Assembly (NCBI GenBank): GCA_031430645.1
Contig: JANPBY010000101.1
Coordinates: 53,246 to 117,245, forward strand
DNA: 64,000 nt
Source: JANPBY01 sp031430645
Lineage (GTDB): Bacteria; Actinomycetota; Actinomycetes; DATJPE01
Reading direction: 5' to 3'
Of the stretch, positions 49,777 to 61,244 are shown piece after piece. Positions within the stretch are counted from its first letter, which is position 1. Each line of letters opens with the position of its first letter. The translations under genes and the position numbers were made by a program. The notes below the pieces were generated by a model. That model saw nothing but the letters and a program-made list of their open reading frames with translations. It was not told the DNA's origin and did no database searches.

Positions 49777-50657
49777 TCGCGGCCCAGGTCACGGTGGACG
49801 ACTCGGGTCTGGATGCCCATCGTGCGAAGGTGATCACCTAGCGCCTCGGACATGGCGACGCTTCGGTGCTTGCCTCCCGTGCAACCGACCGCCACAGTCA
49901 CGAAACGCTTGCCCTCGCGCAGATATCCGGGGGCCAGCAGCCCGAGGATGTCGGCGAAGCGCACGAGAACCACAGTCGCTCCGGTTTGCGCGAGCACATA
50001 GTCACTGACCTCGGGGTCGAGCCCGGAACGTGGGCGTAGCTCGGGAACCCAATGCGGGTTCGGCAAGAAGCGACAATCCAGGACCAGGTCGCTGTCGACA
50101 GGTAGTCCGTACTTGTAGCCGAAGCTGACCAGGGTCGCGCGCAACGTCGGCTCGGCCGGCCCGGCGAGGGCGTCCTCCACCGCGGCTCTCAGTTCGTGAA
50201 CGTTCAGGGCGCTGGTGTCGATGACCAGATCGGCATCTCCGCGCAGATCGTCCAAGAGCGCGCGCTCGGCTGCGATGCCGTCGAGGATGCGCCCATCCTC
50301 CTGGAGCGGGTGCTTGCGCCGGACCGACTCGAAGCGACGCACCAGCGTCTCGTCGGACGCCTCGAGGAACACGATGCGTGGGGCGATTCCGCTGATGGCA
50401 AGGGTCCCCAGAGCAGCACGCAGATCGGCGAAGAATGATCGTCCTCTAACGTCGACGACTGCGGCGATCCGCGGCACAGTGCCCTGGGAGTGAGCGCCGA
50501 GCTCGAGCAACGGGGGAAGCAAGCCGGGCGGCAGGTTGTCGACCACGAACCAGCCGAGGTCCTCCAACACGTGACCCGCGGTGCTCCGTCCCGCGCCGCT
50601 CATGCCGGTGACGATGACCAGTTCGGGCATGGTGCTCGGCTCGACCGACTCGCTCAT
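49773..50657 (-). CDS. rapZ: RapZ/YvcJ family nucleotide-binding protein
   Basis: 294 residues. Walker A-like GMSGAGRSTAGHVLEDLG, WFVVDNLPPGLL, FLEASDETLVRRFES and the C-terminal VGCTGGKHRSVAMSE motif. In enterobacteria RapZ regulates glmS via small RNAs; in Gram-positives the role of the homologue is unclear, though it binds nucleotides. ATG at 50657 with GAGAGGA upstream is chosen over the longer frame to 50726. Confidence 0.94.
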   Translation of the reverse strand: MSESVEPSTMPELVIVTGMSGAGRSTAGHVLEDLGWFVVDNLPPGLLPPLLELGAHSQGTVPRIAAVVDVRGRSFFADLRAALGTLAISGIAPRIVFLEASDETLVRRFESVRRKHPLQEDGRILDGIAAERALLDDLRGDADLVIDTSALNVHELRAAVEDALAGPAEPTLRATLVSFGYKYGLPVDSDLVLDCRFLPNPHWVPELRPRSGLDPEVSDYVLAQTGATVVLVRFADILGLLAPGYLREGKRFVTVAVGCTGGKHRSVAMSEALGDHLRTMGIQTRVVHRDLGRE

Positions 50658-50682
50658 GCATCCATCCTCTCGGCCCGCGTGC

Positions 50683-52677
50683 TCACTCGAGGATCTCACC
50701 CGTCGACACGTTGACCGCGGCCGCACCCGGGGTGGTCGTCGCCAAGGCTGCGACGACGGCCGCCGCAGTAAGCGGGCCGACGCCGGGAACCTCGGCTACC
50801 TCCTCGACACTCGCTGCCTTCAGTCGTTTGAGGGATCCGAAATGCCGAAGCAGACTCTTGCGCCTGGCCTCTCCAAGACCCGGCACATCATCGAGCGCGC
50901 TGGCCGTCATCGACCGTGACCGCCGCTGCCGGTGATAGGTGATGGCGAAGCGGTGCGCTTCGTCACGGACGCGCTGCAGCAGATAGAGAGCCTCACTCGT
51001 GCGACCAAGGACCACCGGCTCGGCCGAGCCCGGAAGCCAGACCTCCTCGAGCCGTTTGGCGAGCCCGCAGACGAAAACATCGTCAATGCCTAACTCGTCG
51101 AGCGCCGCACGGGCTGCGGCAACCTGAGGCGCTCCCCCGTCCACGACCAGCAGGTTCGGTGCATAGGCGAACTTCTTGGGTCGGCCGGTGTCGGGATCAA
51201 CCCCAGGACGTACGTCTGTTGTCGAGATGCCTGCCTCGCCATCGACGTCGGACGCGATCTCCAGGTCGGTGGCAGTCTCTCGCTCCTCGAGATAGCGCCG
51301 GAACCTTCGGCCCACAACCTCACGCATGGAGGCGACGTCGTCCTGACCTTCGACGCCACGGATCGCGAATCGCCGGTACTCGGACTTGCGCGGAAGGCCA
51401 TCCTCAAAGACGACCAGCGAAGCCACGACCTCGGTGCCCTGCAGGTTCGAGACGTCGAAGCACTCGATCCGCAGCGGCGCCTCGGTCAGCCCAAGCTCCT
51501 CTTGCAGCTCGCTGAGCGCCATCGAGCGGGTGGTCAGGTCGCTGGCTCGCCGAGTCTTGTGGAGGGCCAGTGTCTGTTGGGCATTGCGCGCCACTGTGTC
51601 GAGGAGGGACTTCTTGTCGCCCCGTTGGGGCACCCGCAGGTCGACCCGAGAGCCTCGTCGCTCCGAGAGCCAGTCGGCCAAGACCGATGCGTCGCCGGGC
51701 AAGGCCGGCACGAGCACTTCACGCGGGACCCCCTCGCCCGTCTCAGGGCCGTACAGCTGCACCAGCAGATGTTCGACGAGGTCGCCCGTGGCGAGCTCCT
51801 CGACGCGGTCCACGACGAACCCACGTTGACCACGGATCCGACCGCCGCGCACGTGGAAGACCTGCACGGCCGCTTCCAACGGGTCCTCCGCGAGGGCGAT
51901 GACGTCAGCGTCGGTGGCGTCTCCCAGAACGACCGCGTTCTTCTCCATGGCCCGGGTCAGAGCGCCGACGTCGTCCCGAAGGCGAGCAGCTCGTTCGTAA
52001 TCCTGGGCGTCCGAGGCCGCGCGCATCTCCCGCTCGAGGCGGCGGACATAGGGCGTGGTGTTTCCATCCATGAAGGCACAGAAGTCCTCCACGATCCCCC
52101 GGTGCTCCTCCTCCGTCACGCGGCCGATGCACGGGGCAGAACACTTGCCGATATAGCCGAGCAGGCACGGGCGACCGACTTGACCGGCTCGTTTGAAGAC
52201 TCCCGAGCTGCAAGTCCGCGCCGGAAAGACGCGCAAGAGCAGATCGAGGGTGTCGCGGATGGCCCAGGCATGGGAGTAGGGCCCGTAGTAGCGCACACCC
52301 TTGCGCTTCGGCCCTCGCATCACTTGGAGCCGGGGGTAGTCCTCGTACAGCGTGACAGCCAAGCTGGGGTAGCTCTTGTCGTCGCGGTACTTGACGTTGA
52401 ACCGGGGGTCGTACTCCTTGATCCAGGTGTATTCGAGTTGCAGCGCCTCGACCTCGGTGGAAACCACGGTCCAGTCGACCGACGCCGCCGTCGTGACCAT
52501 GGTCTGCGTCCGCGGATGCAGACCGGCGAGATCCTGGAAGTATGACGACAGTCGAGAGCGCAGGCTCTTCGCCTTACCCACATAGACAACGCGCCCGTGG
52601 GCATCCCGGAACCGGTAGACCCCCGGTGCGTCCGGGATCGACCCTGGCGCTGGCCGATAGGTCGCGGGGTCAGCCAC
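50683..52677 (-). CDS. uvrC: Excinuclease ABC subunit C
   Basis: 664 residues. Makes both incisions in nucleotide excision repair. Domains: GIY-YIG nuclease (GVYRFRDAHGRVVYVGKAKS, about 19-38), UVR motif region near 205-240 (LEREMRAASDAQDYERAARL), RNase H-like UvrC domain, and tandem helix-hairpin-helix at the end (DVPGLGEARRKSLLRHFGS, EVPGVGPLTAAAVV). The GTG at 52677 has TAGGCT exactly 6 nt upstream, a leaderless start. Confidence 0.97.
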   Translation of the reverse strand: MADPATYRPAPGSIPDAPGVYRFRDAHGRVVYVGKAKSLRSRLSSYFQDLAGLHPRTQTMVTTAASVDWTVVSTEVEALQLEYTWIKEYDPRFNVKYRDDKSYPSLAVTLYEDYPRLQVMRGPKRKGVRYYGPYSHAWAIRDTLDLLLRVFPARTCSSGVFKRAGQVGRPCLLGYIGKCSAPCIGRVTEEEHRGIVEDFCAFMDGNTTPYVRRLEREMRAASDAQDYERAARLRDDVGALTRAMEKNAVVLGDATDADVIALAEDPLEAAVQVFHVRGGRIRGQRGFVVDRVEELATGDLVEHLLVQLYGPETGEGVPREVLVPALPGDASVLADWLSERRGSRVDLRVPQRGDKKSLLDTVARNAQQTLALHKTRRASDLTTRSMALSELQEELGLTEAPLRIECFDVSNLQGTEVVASLVVFEDGLPRKSEYRRFAIRGVEGQDDVASMREVVGRRFRRYLEERETATDLEIASDVDGEAGISTTDVRPGVDPDTGRPKKFAYAPNLLVVDGGAPQVAAARAALDELGIDDVFVCGLAKRLEEVWLPGSAEPVVLGRTSEALYLLQRVRDEAHRFAITYHRQRRSRSMTASALDDVPGLGEARRKSLLRHFGSLKRLKAASVEEVAEVPGVGPLTAAAVVAALATTTPGAAAVNVSTGEILE

Positions 52678-52683
52678 GCGCAG

Positions 52684-52689
52684 AGCCTA
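52684..52689 (-). promoter_or_regulatory. -10 box (TAGGCT) of uvrC, leaderless start
   Basis: TAGGCT on the minus strand, 6 nt before the GTG at 52677; no ribosome binding site. It gives uvrC and the downstream rapZ-yvcK-whiA genes their own promoter. Confidence 0.5.
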
Positions 52690-52716
52690 GGCCGACCCCC
52701 GGACACCCGGGAGCGG

Positions 52717-53136
52717 TCAGGTGACGACCACGTTGGCGCCGGACACCGTCGCCACCATGGCAGACAGCCCCGTCGTCGCGGGGCCGCTGATCTTGGCCCC
52801 ATCGAGGGCACTGAACTTTGATCCGTGGCAGGGGCAACTGATCACGTCGTCCTTCACCGCATCGACGGAGCAGCCCTGGTGAGGGCAGATGGCGCTGAAC
52901 GCCTTGAAGTCGCCCTCGACCGGCTGGGTCACGACGACCTTGTCCTGGATGGCTCCGCCACCCACGGGGACCGATGCCGTCGCGACCGTGACCGAGGTGG
53001 CCGCGCCTGAATCCCCACCCGAACCGGCCGACCCCTCAGAGCCGGACCCGCACGCCGCAAGCACAGGAACGACGGCGACTGCGACCCCGACAGCTCCGGC
53101 GCCTCGCAGGACGGTACGTCGATCGAGTTCGGACAT
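52717..53136 (-). CDS. Tat-exported Rieske [2Fe-2S] lipoprotein
   Basis: 139 residues. N-terminal twin-arginine signal (DRRTVLRGAG) whose hydrophobic part ends in a lipobox (VLAAC, Cys near 29), a Gly/Ser-rich linker, then a Rieske domain with CPHQGCSV and CPCHGSKF (both ligand pairs plus the disulfide cysteines). A single-domain, membrane-tethered electron carrier; its redox partner is unknown and none is adjacent. ATG at 53136 follows GGAGAG. It sits between uvrA and uvrC, presumably by chance. Confidence 0.92.
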   Translation of the reverse strand: MSELDRRTVLRGAGAVGVAVAVVPVLAACGSGSEGSAGSGGDSGAATSVTVATASVPVGGGAIQDKVVVTQPVEGDFKAFSAICPHQGCSVDAVKDDVISCPCHGSKFSALDGAKISGPATTGLSAMVATVSGANVVVT

Positions 53137-53223
53137 GGCGCTCTCCTCGAAGTAGGCGTGCTCCACGGTAGCCCGACTGGGCCCTGCGGGCGCGCCGTGG
53201 CCACCGCCACGCCGACGCCTTTT

Positions 53224-53249
53224 GCTGCTGAGGTTCAGGCTGCTGAGGT

Positions 53250-53253
<4 letters not shown>
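53224..53253. repeat. 15-bp tandem duplication at the uvrA stop codon
   Basis: GCTGCTGAGGTTCAG occurs twice directly (53224-53238, 53239-53253). The second copy contains the uvrA stop codon and the first repeats it, so the duplication leaves the protein unchanged. Confidence 0.8.
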
Positions 53254-56141
<2,888 letters not shown>

Positions 56142-56248
56142 GGAAGGGTCCTTCGTCGGGGGCTCAGTCGGTGCGGGTGGGGGTCTAGAGGTGCGCTTCC
56201 CAGGTTAGTCGGGGCCACCGACACACGCCGACCGGTCGACTCCTCGGC

Positions 56249-56254
56249 TAGCGT
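56249..56254 (+). promoter_or_regulatory. -10 box (TAGCGT) of the DinB-type gene, leaderless start
   Basis: TAGCGT lies exactly 6 nt before the ATG at 56261; no ribosome binding site. Confidence 0.5.
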
Positions 56255-56260
56255 CGACCC

Positions 56261-56989
56261 ATGGCGACTGAACCGTCAGATCGACCTGCTCGCACGGTCA
56301 GCCTCGCTGAGCTGGACGAGGCCACCGGGCGTTTCGTCACCGCTGTCAGAGGGCTGTCCCAGGTTGGCCTTAGTGCCCCCTCCGCCCTCCCCGGTTGGTC
56401 CCGTGGACACGTCGTAGCCCATGTCGCTCGCAATGCCGACGCCCTCGCGAACCTCGCCGAGTGGGCTGCGACCGGCGTCAAGACGCCGATGTACCTCTCC
56501 AAGGAGGCCAAGTTTGCGGCCATCGAGACCGACGGCGTCCGACCCCTGGAGGACCAGCTGGTCGACCTGGAGGCCACCGCCCAGCGGCTGTCGGTCCGAC
56601 TGACTGAGCTCCCGCATGCCGCCGACGAAGCTGTCCTGAAGATGATCACTGGCGCCGAGGTCGAGGGGTGGGAGCTGCCGCTGCTGCGCATCCGAGAGGT
56701 CGAGATCCACCACGTGGACCTCGCTCTCGACTACGACGTTCAATCGTGGACTGATGAGTTCTCCGTGCGCACGCTTGACCAAGTCTCCCCCGGCTTCGCA
56801 GCACGCGGTGATGTGCCTTTCGCGCGCCTGGTTGCGGCGGGCGGCCGATCGTGGACCGTCGGGCCTGGTCTGGACTCGCTCACCGGTCGGCTGCCGAAGC
56901 TGCTTGGTTGGCTGCTCGGGCGCGGCGACGGGGCCGGGCTGCGGCCTGAGGGACGGACCGACATCCCCCCAGCGCCACCGTGGTCCTGA
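56261..56989 (+). CDS. Maleylpyruvate isomerase family, mycothiol-dependent DinB-like protein
   Basis: 242 residues. N-terminal DinB-like four-helix metal domain with PSALPGWSRGHVVAHVARN (first metal histidines) and REVEIHHVDLALDY (third), then a smaller C-terminal domain. Family members use mycothiol, the actinobacterial thiol, as cofactor or substrate. The reaction of this one is not known. The downstream hydrolase gene follows by 21 bp; the two next to uvrA are a common actinobacterial arrangement. Confidence 0.88.
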   Translation: MATEPSDRPARTVSLAELDEATGRFVTAVRGLSQVGLSAPSALPGWSRGHVVAHVARNADALANLAEWAATGVKTPMYLSKEAKFAAIETDGVRPLEDQLVDLEATAQRLSVRLTELPHAADEAVLKMITGAEVEGWELPLLRIREVEIHHVDLALDYDVQSWTDEFSVRTLDQVSPGFAARGDVPFARLVAAGGRSWTVGPGLDSLTGRLPKLLGWLLGRGDGAGLRPEGRTDIPPAPPWS

Positions 56990-57010
56990 TGGCCATGTGA
57001 GGATCGAGGC

Positions 57011-57667
57011 ATGACCTACACCGGGAACGTCACCGTTGGCGGCTCCCCCGACGTCCGAGAGCTCACCGGACTCGTGGTGGAGAAGCTCGCCGTCGGCCCC
57101 ATGAACAACAATGCCTACCTGCTGCGCTGCCGCAGCACGGGCGAGCAGCTGCTGATCGATGCGGCAGCCGAGCCAGAACGATTGCTCGACCTGATCGGGC
57201 CAGACGGGATCGTCGCGGTCGTGACCACGCACCAGCACCACGATCACTGGTCCGGCCTGGCCGAGGTGGTCGAGGCCACGGCGGCAGCCACCTACTCCCA
57301 CGCCGCCGACGCCGAGGGCATCCCGGTTCCGACCACGCATCTGGTTGCGGACGGCGACACGGTGCGTTTCGGCGAGGTGGAGCTGCGGGCGATCCACCTG
57401 GTCGGTCACACCGCCGGGTCGGTGGCCTATGTATATGACGACCCCGATGGCGCCCCGCACCTCTGGACGGGTGACTGTCTGTTTCCCGGCGGACTGGGAA
57501 ACACCCAAAAGGACGCGAAACGGTTCAGCCGGCTGATGGACGACCTCGAGACCAAGATCTTCGGTGTCCTGCCCGACGAGACCTGGGTGTATCCCGGTCA
57601 CGGCGGTGACACGACCCTCGGAGCGGAGCGCCCAAGTCTGGCCGAGTGGCGCTCCCGCGGCTGGTGA
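57011..57667 (+). CDS. Metallo-beta-lactamase fold hydrolase
   Basis: 218 residues. Glyoxalase II-like MBL fold: THQHHDHWSGL (HxHxDH metal motif near 75-81), LVGHTAGSVAY and WTGDCLFPGGLGN, and YPGHGGDTTLG at the C-terminus. Probably hydrolyses a thioester, perhaps a mycothiol conjugate given the neighbouring DinB-type enzyme; this is inference. GAGG precedes the ATG. Its last 70 bp overlap the end of the convergent regulator gene. Confidence 0.9.
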   Translation: MTYTGNVTVGGSPDVRELTGLVVEKLAVGPMNNNAYLLRCRSTGEQLLIDAAAEPERLLDLIGPDGIVAVVTTHQHHDHWSGLAEVVEATAAATYSHAADAEGIPVPTTHLVADGDTVRFGEVELRAIHLVGHTAGSVAYVYDDPDGAPHLWTGDCLFPGGLGNTQKDAKRFSRLMDDLETKIFGVLPDETWVYPGHGGDTTLGAERPSLAEWRSRGW

Positions 57668-58863
57668 GGCCCTGCAACCGCCGACAGCGCGATGACGAGA
57701 TCACGAACTGTGGCGGGGTCGTCGAGCGAGTTGCCGTACAGCTCGCGGATCTGCCCCATCCGGTAGCGCACGGTCTGCGCGTGCACAAACAGTTCCGCGG
57801 CGACCTCCTCGCGACGCCCCTGATGCAGCAACCAGGAACGCAGAGTGGTCTCTAGCCGTACCGCAGTTGCCGGCCGCAGCCCTGCCATGGGGGCCAGCAC
57901 CCGGGTTCGCAGATCGTCATGAGCGCAACGATCAGCATCCAGCACCAAGGCGGCGAGGTGTTCGTCGCTGTCAATGACGCCAGGACCCATGCCAAGTGCC
58001 CGGGTGCGCACGACGCGTTCGTACGACGTTCCCGCCAGGTTCCACTCTCGAGCTGGACCGACGATGGCGTCGCGGCCGAGGAGCGCACGCAACAGGCGCG
58101 GTCGTTGCGCGTCCGCGGAGTCGGACACCAGCAGGACCACTAGCTCGTCGACCTCGGCGACACCGGGGAGGTCCTGCCGTGCAAGGACGGTTCCGTCAGG
58201 GAGCGCGGAGAGAAGTCCGTGCACCTGGTTGCTCGGCAGCAGCACGGCTGTCAGAGTCGCCGGCGGTGTCCAGTCGGCGCGCGCAGCGGCGGCCAACAGA
58301 GCCTCAGTATCGGCGCCTGCGAGAAGCAGGTGCGTGAGCCGTTCGAGGTAGCGCTCGCGCACCCGGCCAGTCGTCGTCAACTCGTCGCTGTGCCCAGCGA
58401 CACTGGCGCCTGACAGCTCGTCGATGTAGGCGAAGACCAGTTCCGCGAACTGCGCCATGGTCTGGGAGGGCATGCCAGCGTCAGCCGCCACGGCCGACAT
58501 CTCGCGCCACGCCACCCGCGCACCCACGCGGTAGGCGGCGAGCAGAGCGTCCATGGTGCGGCCGCTGCGCGCCTCTCCACGGCCGAGGGAGTAGGCGGCC
58601 TCCAGCGCGGGCGCAATTGGCGTGCCAGGATCGGATCCCGCCGAGCGAGTCGCGATGCGCAGGAACCCCGCGAGCGCGACCTCCACCGCCGCAGCGATGT
58701 TTGCGCCGAGGTTGCCCGCCAGCGCCGGGGCGTAGCTCGGGACCTCGACGACGACTGCGGCGACGGTCTCGGCGGCGACGTCGGGAAGGCGCGTGAGCAG
58801 CACGGAGGCCACCGCCGGATCGAGCGCGAGCTCGGTTGCGGTCGAAAGCCGCGTGGAAGCCAT
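57598..58863 (-). CDS. PucR-type transcriptional regulator
   Basis: 421 residues. Long N-terminal sensory half (about 1-165, helical, Ala-rich), a middle GGDEF-like region, and the PucR C-terminal HTH (LETTLRSWLLHQGRREEVAAELFVHAQTVRYRMGQIREL; quoted in parts: WLLHQGRREE, VHAQTVRYRMGQI). Divergent from the reductase/desaturase operon, so it is the likely regulator of membrane-lipid desaturation. ATG at 58863 has AAGGAG upstream; TAAACT at 58915-58920 (minus) may be its -10 box. The last 23 codons overlap the hydrolase gene. Confidence 0.9.
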   Translation of the reverse strand: MASTRLSTATELALDPAVASVLLTRLPDVAAETVAAVVVEVPSYAPALAGNLGANIAAAVEVALAGFLRIATRSAGSDPGTPIAPALEAAYSLGRGEARSGRTMDALLAAYRVGARVAWREMSAVAADAGMPSQTMAQFAELVFAYIDELSGASVAGHSDELTTTGRVRERYLERLTHLLLAGADTEALLAAAARADWTPPATLTAVLLPSNQVHGLLSALPDGTVLARQDLPGVAEVDELVVLLVSDSADAQRPRLLRALLGRDAIVGPAREWNLAGTSYERVVRTRALGMGPGVIDSDEHLAALVLDADRCAHDDLRTRVLAPMAGLRPATAVRLETTLRSWLLHQGRREEVAAELFVHAQTVRYRMGQIRELYGNSLDDPATVRDLVIALSAVAGPHQPRERHSARLGRSAPRVVSPP

Positions 58864-58914
58864 CTTGTCTCCTTCGAACAATCCAGTCCCACTGATTCAC
58901 TTCAACTGGCCAAG

Positions 58915-58935
58915 AGTTTAGACCCTTGTGAGGGT
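58915..58935. promoter_or_regulatory. PucR promoter -10 box and adjacent palindrome
   Basis: TAAACT (minus, 58915-58920) is followed at once by ACCCT-TGTG-AGGGT (58922-58935), a perfect 5-bp-arm inverted repeat in the 84-bp divergent spacer. It is well placed to be the operator of the PucR protein on both its own gene and the desaturase operon. Confidence 0.4.
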
Positions 58936-58947
58936 GATGCTTGTTGC

Positions 58948-60039
58948 GTGGCACTTCACCGTGAGTCTCGCCCCCCAGTGGCCTTGCTGCGCGCACGGGT
59001 GCGCGACCTGGCCGCCCTGGTCACCACCCCGCTGCGGCCCGAGGACTACCTCGACCGGTGGGATCCGCTGCGAGCCGGCACCGCCCTTCGCGGGCGCATC
59101 ACGGCGCTCCTGCCCGAGACCGACAACGCCGTCACCGTGGTCATCCGCCCCGGGCGCGGTTGGCAGGGTCACGTGGCCGGCCAGTACGTCCGGCTGGGCA
59201 TCGACGTCGACGGCGTCCGCCAGTGGCGCACCTACTCCCTCACCTACCCCTCAGGTCGAGCCGACGGATGCATCGCGATCACGGTCAGCGCGGTGCCGGG
59301 TGGCCTGGTCAGCAACCATCTGGTGCACCGGGCTGCCGTCGGTGCCCTCGTACACCTCGATCAGGCCTCTGGTGAGTTCGTACTCCCCGACGTGCTCCCC
59401 ACCAAGGCCCTGTTCGTCACCGCAGGCAGCGGTCTCACGCCCGTGATCGGGATGCTGCGGGCATGCCCAGACGGGCTCGACGACGTGGTCGTCGTGCATT
59501 CAGCGCGCGACGCAGCCAGCGTCCTGTTCGGGGAGGAGATGCGCACGTACGCCAGCCTGGGCCGGATCCGGCTGGTCGAACGGTTCACCTCGACCGAGGG
59601 AAGGCTCACCTTCGACGACCTCGCCGTGCTCGTCCCTGACCACGCCGAGCGCGAGACATGGGCCTGCGGACCCAACGGGTTGCTCGACACTCTGGAGGAG
59701 TCGTGGGAGCAGCGCGGGCGTAGTGATCGCCTGCACCTGGAACGGTTCCGACCTGTCCAGCGCGCCACCGGTGAAGGCGGTGCCGTGGCCTTCACCCGCA
59801 CCCGTACCTCCGTTGACACCGATGGAACCACCTCGCTCCTGGACGCCGGTGAGGCCGCCGGCGTCCTGATGCCGTCGGGATGCCGCATGGGCATCTGCTT
59901 CGGCTGCGTCGTCCCGCTGCGCGAAGGGTCGGTGCGCGACCTACGCGATGGCGCCGTCACGACGGCGGCACCCGGCGACGGCGTACTCATCCAAACCTGC
60001 GTGTCGGCAGCCGCCGGCGCCTGCGACATCGAACTCTGA
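58948..60039 (+). CDS. Ferredoxin reductase with FAD, NAD and C-terminal [2Fe-2S] domains
   Basis: 363 residues. FAD-binding RTYSLTYP, NAD-binding AGSGLTPVIGML, and a plant-type ferredoxin domain with Cys312-x4-Cys317-x2-Cys320 and Cys351 (CRMGICFGC, LIQTCVS). Closely resembles the reductase that feeds electrons to membrane acyl-CoA desaturases in mycobacteria (the Rv3230c/DesA3 pair). The desaturase gene follows by 13 bp. GTG start lies in GCGTGGCAC with a weak upstream GAGGG. Confidence 0.92.
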   Translation: MALHRESRPPVALLRARVRDLAALVTTPLRPEDYLDRWDPLRAGTALRGRITALLPETDNAVTVVIRPGRGWQGHVAGQYVRLGIDVDGVRQWRTYSLTYPSGRADGCIAITVSAVPGGLVSNHLVHRAAVGALVHLDQASGEFVLPDVLPTKALFVTAGSGLTPVIGMLRACPDGLDDVVVVHSARDAASVLFGEEMRTYASLGRIRLVERFTSTEGRLTFDDLAVLVPDHAERETWACGPNGLLDTLEESWEQRGRSDRLHLERFRPVQRATGEGGAVAFTRTRTSVDTDGTTSLLDAGEAAGVLMPSGCRMGICFGCVVPLREGSVRDLRDGAVTTAAPGDGVLIQTCVSAAAGACDIEL

Positions 60040-60052
60040 AGGACTCCTAGAC

Positions 60053-61225
60053 ATGACCACCATCCAGAACAAGGACGCGAGTCCCATCGCGCACCTGAGC
60101 GCTGAGGACATCGAGAACCTCGGCAGGGAGCTCGACGCGATCCGCGAGCAGGTGATCGCCAGCCGTGGTGAGAGCGACGCGGCTTACATCCGCAAGGTCA
60201 TCGACGTGCAGCGCGCCTTGGAGCTCGGCGGCCGCGGAGCGCTCCTGTTCTCGCTGTTCCCGCCCGCGTGGCTGCTCGGCACTGCCAGCCTGTCGGTCGC
60301 CAAGATCCTCGAGAACATGGAGATCGGCCACAACGTGATGCACGGCCAGTGGGACTGGATGCGCGACCCAGCGATCCACTCGACCACGTGGGAGTGGGAC
60401 AACGCCTCGCCCTCGGACATGTGGAAGCACTCGCACAACGAGCTGCACCACACCTACACGAACGTGATCGGCCGAGACAACGACCTCGGCTACGGGATCA
60501 TGCGGGTCGACGAGGACCAGCGCTGGCGGCCCGGCTACCTCGCGCAGCCGCTCTGGAACGCCCTCAACATGTGCTTCTTCCAGTACGGCATCGCGGCCTA
60601 CGACATCGAGGTCGGCAAGTTCCTCGCCGGGCGTAAGGACGGCGATCAGTTCTGGGTCGAAGCACGCGCGGTCATGGCGAAGATCTGCCGCCAGGGAACG
60701 CGTGACTATCTCCTGCATCCGCTGCTGTCCGGGCCATCGGCGTTCACCACGCTGACGGCAAACCTGACCGCGAACCTCGTGCGCAACGTATGGACCCACT
60801 CGGTCATCATGTGCGGCCACTTCCCCGAGGGCGTGGAGACGTTCTCCAAGCACTCGATCGAAGGCGAGACTCGGGGTGAGTGGTACCTGCGCCAGATGCT
60901 CGGCTCAGCCAACATCGAGGGTGGCCAGTTGCTGCACATCATGACCGGCAATCTGTCGTTCCAGATCGAGCACCACTTGTTCCCTGACCTCCCGAGCAAC
61001 CGCTACCAGGAGATCTCTCCACAGGTCCAGGAGCTCTTCGAGCGATACGGCCTGCGCTATGTCAGCGGGTCGATGCCCAAGCAGGTCGCTTCGGCGTGGT
61101 CGAAGGTCGTACGGCTGTCGCTGCCCAACAACCTCCTCCGGCGTGCCTCGAAAGGCCTCGCTGACGTGACGGCACTGCCTGCTCGGCTCGTCGAAGTGGC
61201 CGCTGCGCCGGCGAAGGCCGCCTAG
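60053..61225 (+). CDS. Membrane fatty acid desaturase
   Basis: 390 residues. Di-iron membrane desaturase with the three histidine boxes: HNVMH (93-97), HSHNELHH (126-133) and QIEHHLFP with His307/308. Two hydrophobic regions (about 60-85 and 170-195, and a later one near 230-250) fit membrane topology. It would introduce a double bond in acyl chains using electrons from the upstream reductase. ATG has AAGGA 9 nt upstream. Acyl-CoA or phospholipid substrate is undecided. Confidence 0.94.
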   Translation: MTTIQNKDASPIAHLSAEDIENLGRELDAIREQVIASRGESDAAYIRKVIDVQRALELGGRGALLFSLFPPAWLLGTASLSVAKILENMEIGHNVMHGQWDWMRDPAIHSTTWEWDNASPSDMWKHSHNELHHTYTNVIGRDNDLGYGIMRVDEDQRWRPGYLAQPLWNALNMCFFQYGIAAYDIEVGKFLAGRKDGDQFWVEARAVMAKICRQGTRDYLLHPLLSGPSAFTTLTANLTANLVRNVWTHSVIMCGHFPEGVETFSKHSIEGETRGEWYLRQMLGSANIEGGQLLHIMTGNLSFQIEHHLFPDLPSNRYQEISPQVQELFERYGLRYVSGSMPKQVASAWSKVVRLSLPNNLLRRASKGLADVTALPARLVEVAAAPAKAA

Positions 61226-61244
61226 GAGGACCACGGTCCAGCAG

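Noticed and set aside
56142..56260. LexA/SOS box upstream of uvrA
   Set aside because: No TCGAAC-N4-GTTCGA-like sequence found in the spacer by eye.
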